Positions 61,822-64,000 of a stretch of 64,000 nt of DNA are shown in pieces. The first letter of the stretch is position 1, and each line of letters starts with the position of its first letter. The notes under the pieces are model-generated. The model was given only the letters and a program-made list of their open reading frames with translations, was not told the DNA's origin and ran no database searches. The stretch covers positions 22,923 to 86,922 of the forward strand of contig CAJTMJ010000013.1 in assembly GCA_910577335.1 (NCBI GenBank), written 5' to 3'. Both the position numbers and the translations under genes were made by a program. Origin of the DNA: an uncultured Duncaniella sp. (GTDB lineage: Bacteria; Bacteroidota; Bacteroidia; Bacteroidales; Muribaculaceae).

Positions 61822-62655
61822 ATGAATCCTGTCGCAAAGCTCGTCAGGGCGTTTCGCACTTTGTCGCTACGCCTCACAACTCCCATAAGAATTGAATTCA
61901 ATCTGACCGACTATTGCAACCTCAACTGCAAGGGGTGTACCCACTACGCACCCCTTGCCGGCGAGGAATACACACCCATTGCCGAGCTTGAATTAAATAT
62001 GCGACACCTATCCTCTATCAGAAGGAGCCGGGAGATACGGCAGATATATTTAATAGGTGGTGAAACACTCCTGTATCCCCAAATTAATAACGCAATATCG
62101 CTCGCAAGGCATTACTTCCCTTGGGCTGAAATAAGTATTTTCACCAACGCATTGCTGCTCCCCCGAATGGACGACGAATTTTGGGAGCTATGCAGGAAGA
62201 ATGATACTATTATAGCAATAACTCGCTATCCCGTCAAGTTCGACTATGACTGCGCTGTCAGTATTTGCGAGCGAAATCATGTCAGACACTCGTTATTTGG
62301 CGACCGCAGCGTTTCCGGCTCGTTTTTCAGAGTGAGACTTGACCCTGAAAAGCGACAGAACAGATGGATTGCAAATTTTCGGTGCTATTCCTTCGGTTGT
62401 CTTACCGTCTCAGACAATAAGCTCTTCCCATGTCCGCAAAGCGCATGTGTCAGACATCTCAATAAGCGGTTCGGCACTGATTTCAGTATTGAAAAAGGTG
62501 ATTATATCCCTATATCCGATATAACTGACATTCGTCAGATCCGAAGATTGCGCAATCACCCCATCCCATTCTGCGGTTACTGCAAAAAATCGCTCCCAAC
62601 CCCATACGAACTCTCAAAAAGAGTTAAAAACGAATGGATTGATACGAATAAATGA
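61822..62655 (+). CDS. Radical-SAM protein with SPASM-like C-terminal cysteines
   Basis: A 277-residue radical-SAM protein. The cluster motif is DYCNLNCKGCTHYAPL (CxxxCxxC), followed by IYLIGGETLLYPQ, the GGE block. Extra cysteines lie in FRCYSFGCLTVSDNKLFPCP, ACVRH and FCGYCKKS, enough for a second auxiliary iron-sulfur cluster. Similar proteins appear in surface polysaccharide or peptide-modification loci. No precursor peptide or maturation partner is adjacent; the downstream gene is a low-complexity secreted protein. The substrate is unknown. Confidence 0.8.
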   Translation: MNPVAKLVRAFRTLSLRLTTPIRIEFNLTDYCNLNCKGCTHYAPLAGEEYTPIAELELNMRHLSSIRRSREIRQIYLIGGETLLYPQINNAISLARHYFPWAEISIFTNALLLPRMDDEFWELCRKNDTIIAITRYPVKFDYDCAVSICERNHVRHSLFGDRSVSGSFFRVRLDPEKRQNRWIANFRCYSFGCLTVSDNKLFPCPQSACVRHLNKRFGTDFSIEKGDYIPISDITDIRQIRRLRNHPIPFCGYCKKSLPTPYELSKRVKNEWIDTNK

Positions 62656-62730
62656 AGACTGTTAACTTTTATTATAAAAATCACCCTAAACTTTTCCTCT
62701 CAGCTATACTCTAATAAATATAATTACTGA

Positions 62731-62764
62731 TTTAACATTCCACAAAAAGTTATCAGTTCATAAC
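62731..62764 (+). repeat. Solo copy D of the dispersed AT-rich element
   Basis: TTTAACATTCCACAAAAAG followed by TTATCAGTTCATAAC matches copy A (3183-3220), with a three-base gap. It ends 22 bp before the ATG of the secreted protein gene, in the same orientation as that gene. Confidence 0.5.
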
Positions 62765-62786
62765 ATCATTAACAAAGACAGTAACT

Positions 62787-63920
62787 ATGAAACGCTTCTT
62801 CCGCATTCTATCAATTGCCCTGCTTTGCGGAGCACTTTCCGCTCCTGTCATCTCGGCACAACGTCACGGCGGCAACAACGGAGGTCGTGAACGCACCACT
62901 CATTCCAATAGCTCCAACCGTGGGAACTCAGCATCACGCAATAACGGATCTCGACATAATGCCACACGTCCAAACAATAACGGTGGCTCCACCGGACGTC
63001 CCGGTCTCGGCAATAAGCGTCCAAACAACAATAAAGACCATGGTATAAACAATGGCAACCACAACCGTCCCAATTTCGGCAACGGCAACCATAATAATGG
63101 CAATCGTCCAAGCGTAGGGAATGGCAACCATAACAACGGTAACCATCCTAACGTAGGCAACGGCAATCATGGTACCACAGGACGTCCCGGCCTCGGCAAC
63201 CGTCCGAACAACGGGAATAAGCCGAACGGCAACAAGCCAAACCATGGCAACCACGATAAGCCTAATTACGGTAAGCCCAACAAACCGAATAACGGCAACC
63301 ATAACTGGGGCAACAATCATCGTCCCGATAATCGTCCCGGCAATAGTTTTCATCCTAACGATCGTCCGCACCGTCCGGGTGTAGGTCACCACCCTGTTCA
63401 CCGTCCCCCGCTTTTGGCACCGCCTCACAGACCTCATCGTCCTAACATGTACCGTCCGCACTATAGACCCACACCTCCCCCGCGCTGGCGTCCGGCTCGC
63501 GGCATACCCGCCATACGTGGCATCTTGGGTATCACATTCGGCACCGGTATAAGTTTGTCGCTCGACTATCTGTACAACTCTGGATTTGTCGTTGACGGAT
63601 ATAACAACGATGTGGTATACCTCCGCAATGTCAACCAGCTAAACTATATATGGACTGACGCTGCCTTATACTACGGAGCAAACGGTCTTGACGCATCGTC
63701 ATTCTACTATGCCACTCCGGCGTATGACCTCTCCCGTTACAACGCTGTTTACAACAACCTCATATCCCTATACGGCCAACCCGTATCGATAAACACTGTA
63801 GGACAGCTTGGCGCAACATGGTTTGGTGGTAATCAGGGCTACATAACCCTTACCTTCGGCGCAAGCAACGTAGCCGGCGGCGCCCTCCGCTACCTCACCA
63901 CCCTCACTTTCGGTCTATAA
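62787..63920 (+). CDS. Secreted Asn/Gly/His/Pro-rich repeat protein
   Basis: A 377-residue exported protein with a signal peptide (1-24, ending APVISA). Residues about 26-250 are low-complexity. They are rich in Asn, Gly, His, Arg and Pro, with recurring units such as NGNHNNGNRPSVG, NGNHNNGNHPNVG, TGRPGLGN and the HRPHRPN/RPHY pattern. The C-terminal 120 residues (IRGILGITFGTGISLSLDYL, NLISLYGQPVSINTVGQLG) form a compact beta-rich domain. The His-rich part could bind metal ions, or be a wall or matrix linker. I do not recognise the family. Confidence 0.75.
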   Translation: MKRFFRILSIALLCGALSAPVISAQRHGGNNGGRERTTHSNSSNRGNSASRNNGSRHNATRPNNNGGSTGRPGLGNKRPNNNKDHGINNGNHNRPNFGNGNHNNGNRPSVGNGNHNNGNHPNVGNGNHGTTGRPGLGNRPNNGNKPNGNKPNHGNHDKPNYGKPNKPNNGNHNWGNNHRPDNRPGNSFHPNDRPHRPGVGHHPVHRPPLLAPPHRPHRPNMYRPHYRPTPPPRWRPARGIPAIRGILGITFGTGISLSLDYLYNSGFVVDGYNNDVVYLRNVNQLNYIWTDAALYYGANGLDASSFYYATPAYDLSRYNAVYNNLISLYGQPVSINTVGQLGATWFGGNQGYITLTFGASNVAGGALRYLTTLTFGL

Positions 63921-63950
63921 ATCCTAATCCTTATCTTAATAATAAAATGG

Positions 63951-63982
63951 GGCTGTGTCAAAATAGGCGCAGCCTCTTTTTT
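63951..63982 (+). terminator. Terminator of the secreted protein gene
   Basis: GGCTGTG (63951-63957) pairs with CGCAGCC (63968-63974), with one mismatch and a 10-nt loop, and is followed by TCTTTTTT. It lies 30 bp after the stop codon. Confidence 0.7.
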
Positions 63983-64000
63983 GATAATCTGCTGAAAAAC

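Noticed and set aside
62880..63350. Repeated units that look like a CRISPR or minisatellite array
   Set aside because: The units are in frame, unequal in length and diverged, and encode the low-complexity protein; no cas genes or constant repeats.
62934..63461. A 175-codon minus-strand frame rich in Val, Met and Ile
   Set aside because: It is the antisense image of the Asn/Gly/His-rich repeats, with no start site or family features; the plus-strand protein has a signal peptide and a terminator.
63951..63982. GGCTGTGTCAAAA sequence as an insertion sequence end
   Set aside because: It forms a terminator hairpin with T-run after the last gene, and no transposase or second end is visible in the window.

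Overview
The window is a contiguous stretch of a Bacteroidales chromosome, most likely a gut Muribaculaceae-type or Bacteroides-like organism. This rests on a SusC/SusD polysaccharide-utilisation locus (PUL), Bacteroidetes-type -7 promoter elements (TAnnTTTG), many lipoprotein signals, moderate GC, and gene families typical of the phylum (SpoIID without sporulation, DUF4922, DUF1343/NamZ, META lipoprotein, S41 protease). The genus is inferred from family content only. No rRNA, tRNA, CRISPR array, phage or intact insertion sequence was found.

Layout. 1-3.0 kb: the parAB segregation genes (parB cut by the window edge), a large inverted-repeat intergenic structure, and a histidine-kinase-like protein that lacks its phospho-acceptor His. 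3.2-6.9 kb: a HipA-like kinase/DUF3037 pair, a LuxR-type regulator and a secreted GH13 alpha-amylase homologue whose active site is degenerate except for the nucleophile. 7.1-8.4 kb: an ECF sigma factor and a membrane protein that looks like its anti-sigma partner. 8.7-19.0 kb: a forward block whose families fit peptidoglycan remodelling and salvage: an amidase-like/golvesin-type secreted protein, a GT2, DUF4922, SpoIID/LytB, an AmpG-like permease, NamZ (exo-muramidase) and a BadF/BadG-type amino-sugar kinase. 19.0-32.4 kb: mostly housekeeping genes (fthC, S41 protease, dCMP deaminase, META lipoprotein, M24 peptidase, CCA transferase, queD/queE, flippase-like protein, 5'-nucleotidase, DMT-like protein, U32 hydroxylation enzyme) plus a compact two-gene unit with a 44-residue peptide.

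32.7-56.3 kb, all on the minus strand, is a beta-mannan/glucomannan PUL. In transcription order it holds: AraC regulator, GH5_2-like endoglucanase, SASA acetylesterase, GH5_7-like mannanase; then SusC, SusD, two surface glycan-binding proteins and a GH26 with an inserted beta-sandwich module; a terminator; then GH94, GH26, GH130, a GPH-family symporter and a cellobiose 2-epimerase. Predicted flow: acetyl groups are removed and backbone cut at the surface and in the periplasm, SusCD imports oligosaccharides, disaccharides enter the cytoplasm through the symporter, the epimerase turns mannobiose into mannosylglucose, and GH130 and GH94 finish the job by phosphorolysis, saving ATP. No alpha-galactosidase is present, so lightly substituted gluco- or acetylmannan is the likelier target.

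56.8-64.0 kb: a forward block with sppA, lpxK, a purine nucleoside phosphorylase, thiL, a radical-SAM protein and a secreted Asn/Gly/His/Pro-rich protein.

The most notable unexplained signals are: (1) a dispersed AT-rich element, found singly just upstream of several genes and also as the 21-bp perfect ends of a 192-bp foldback between the esterase and mannanase genes; (2) the GH13 homologue with a dismantled active site; (3) the GH26 loop-inserted module shared with a surface glycan-binding protein; (4) the nearly complete peptidoglycan-salvage block with a HIT-like DUF4922 enzyme of unknown role; and (5) the 44-aa/166-aa gene pair.
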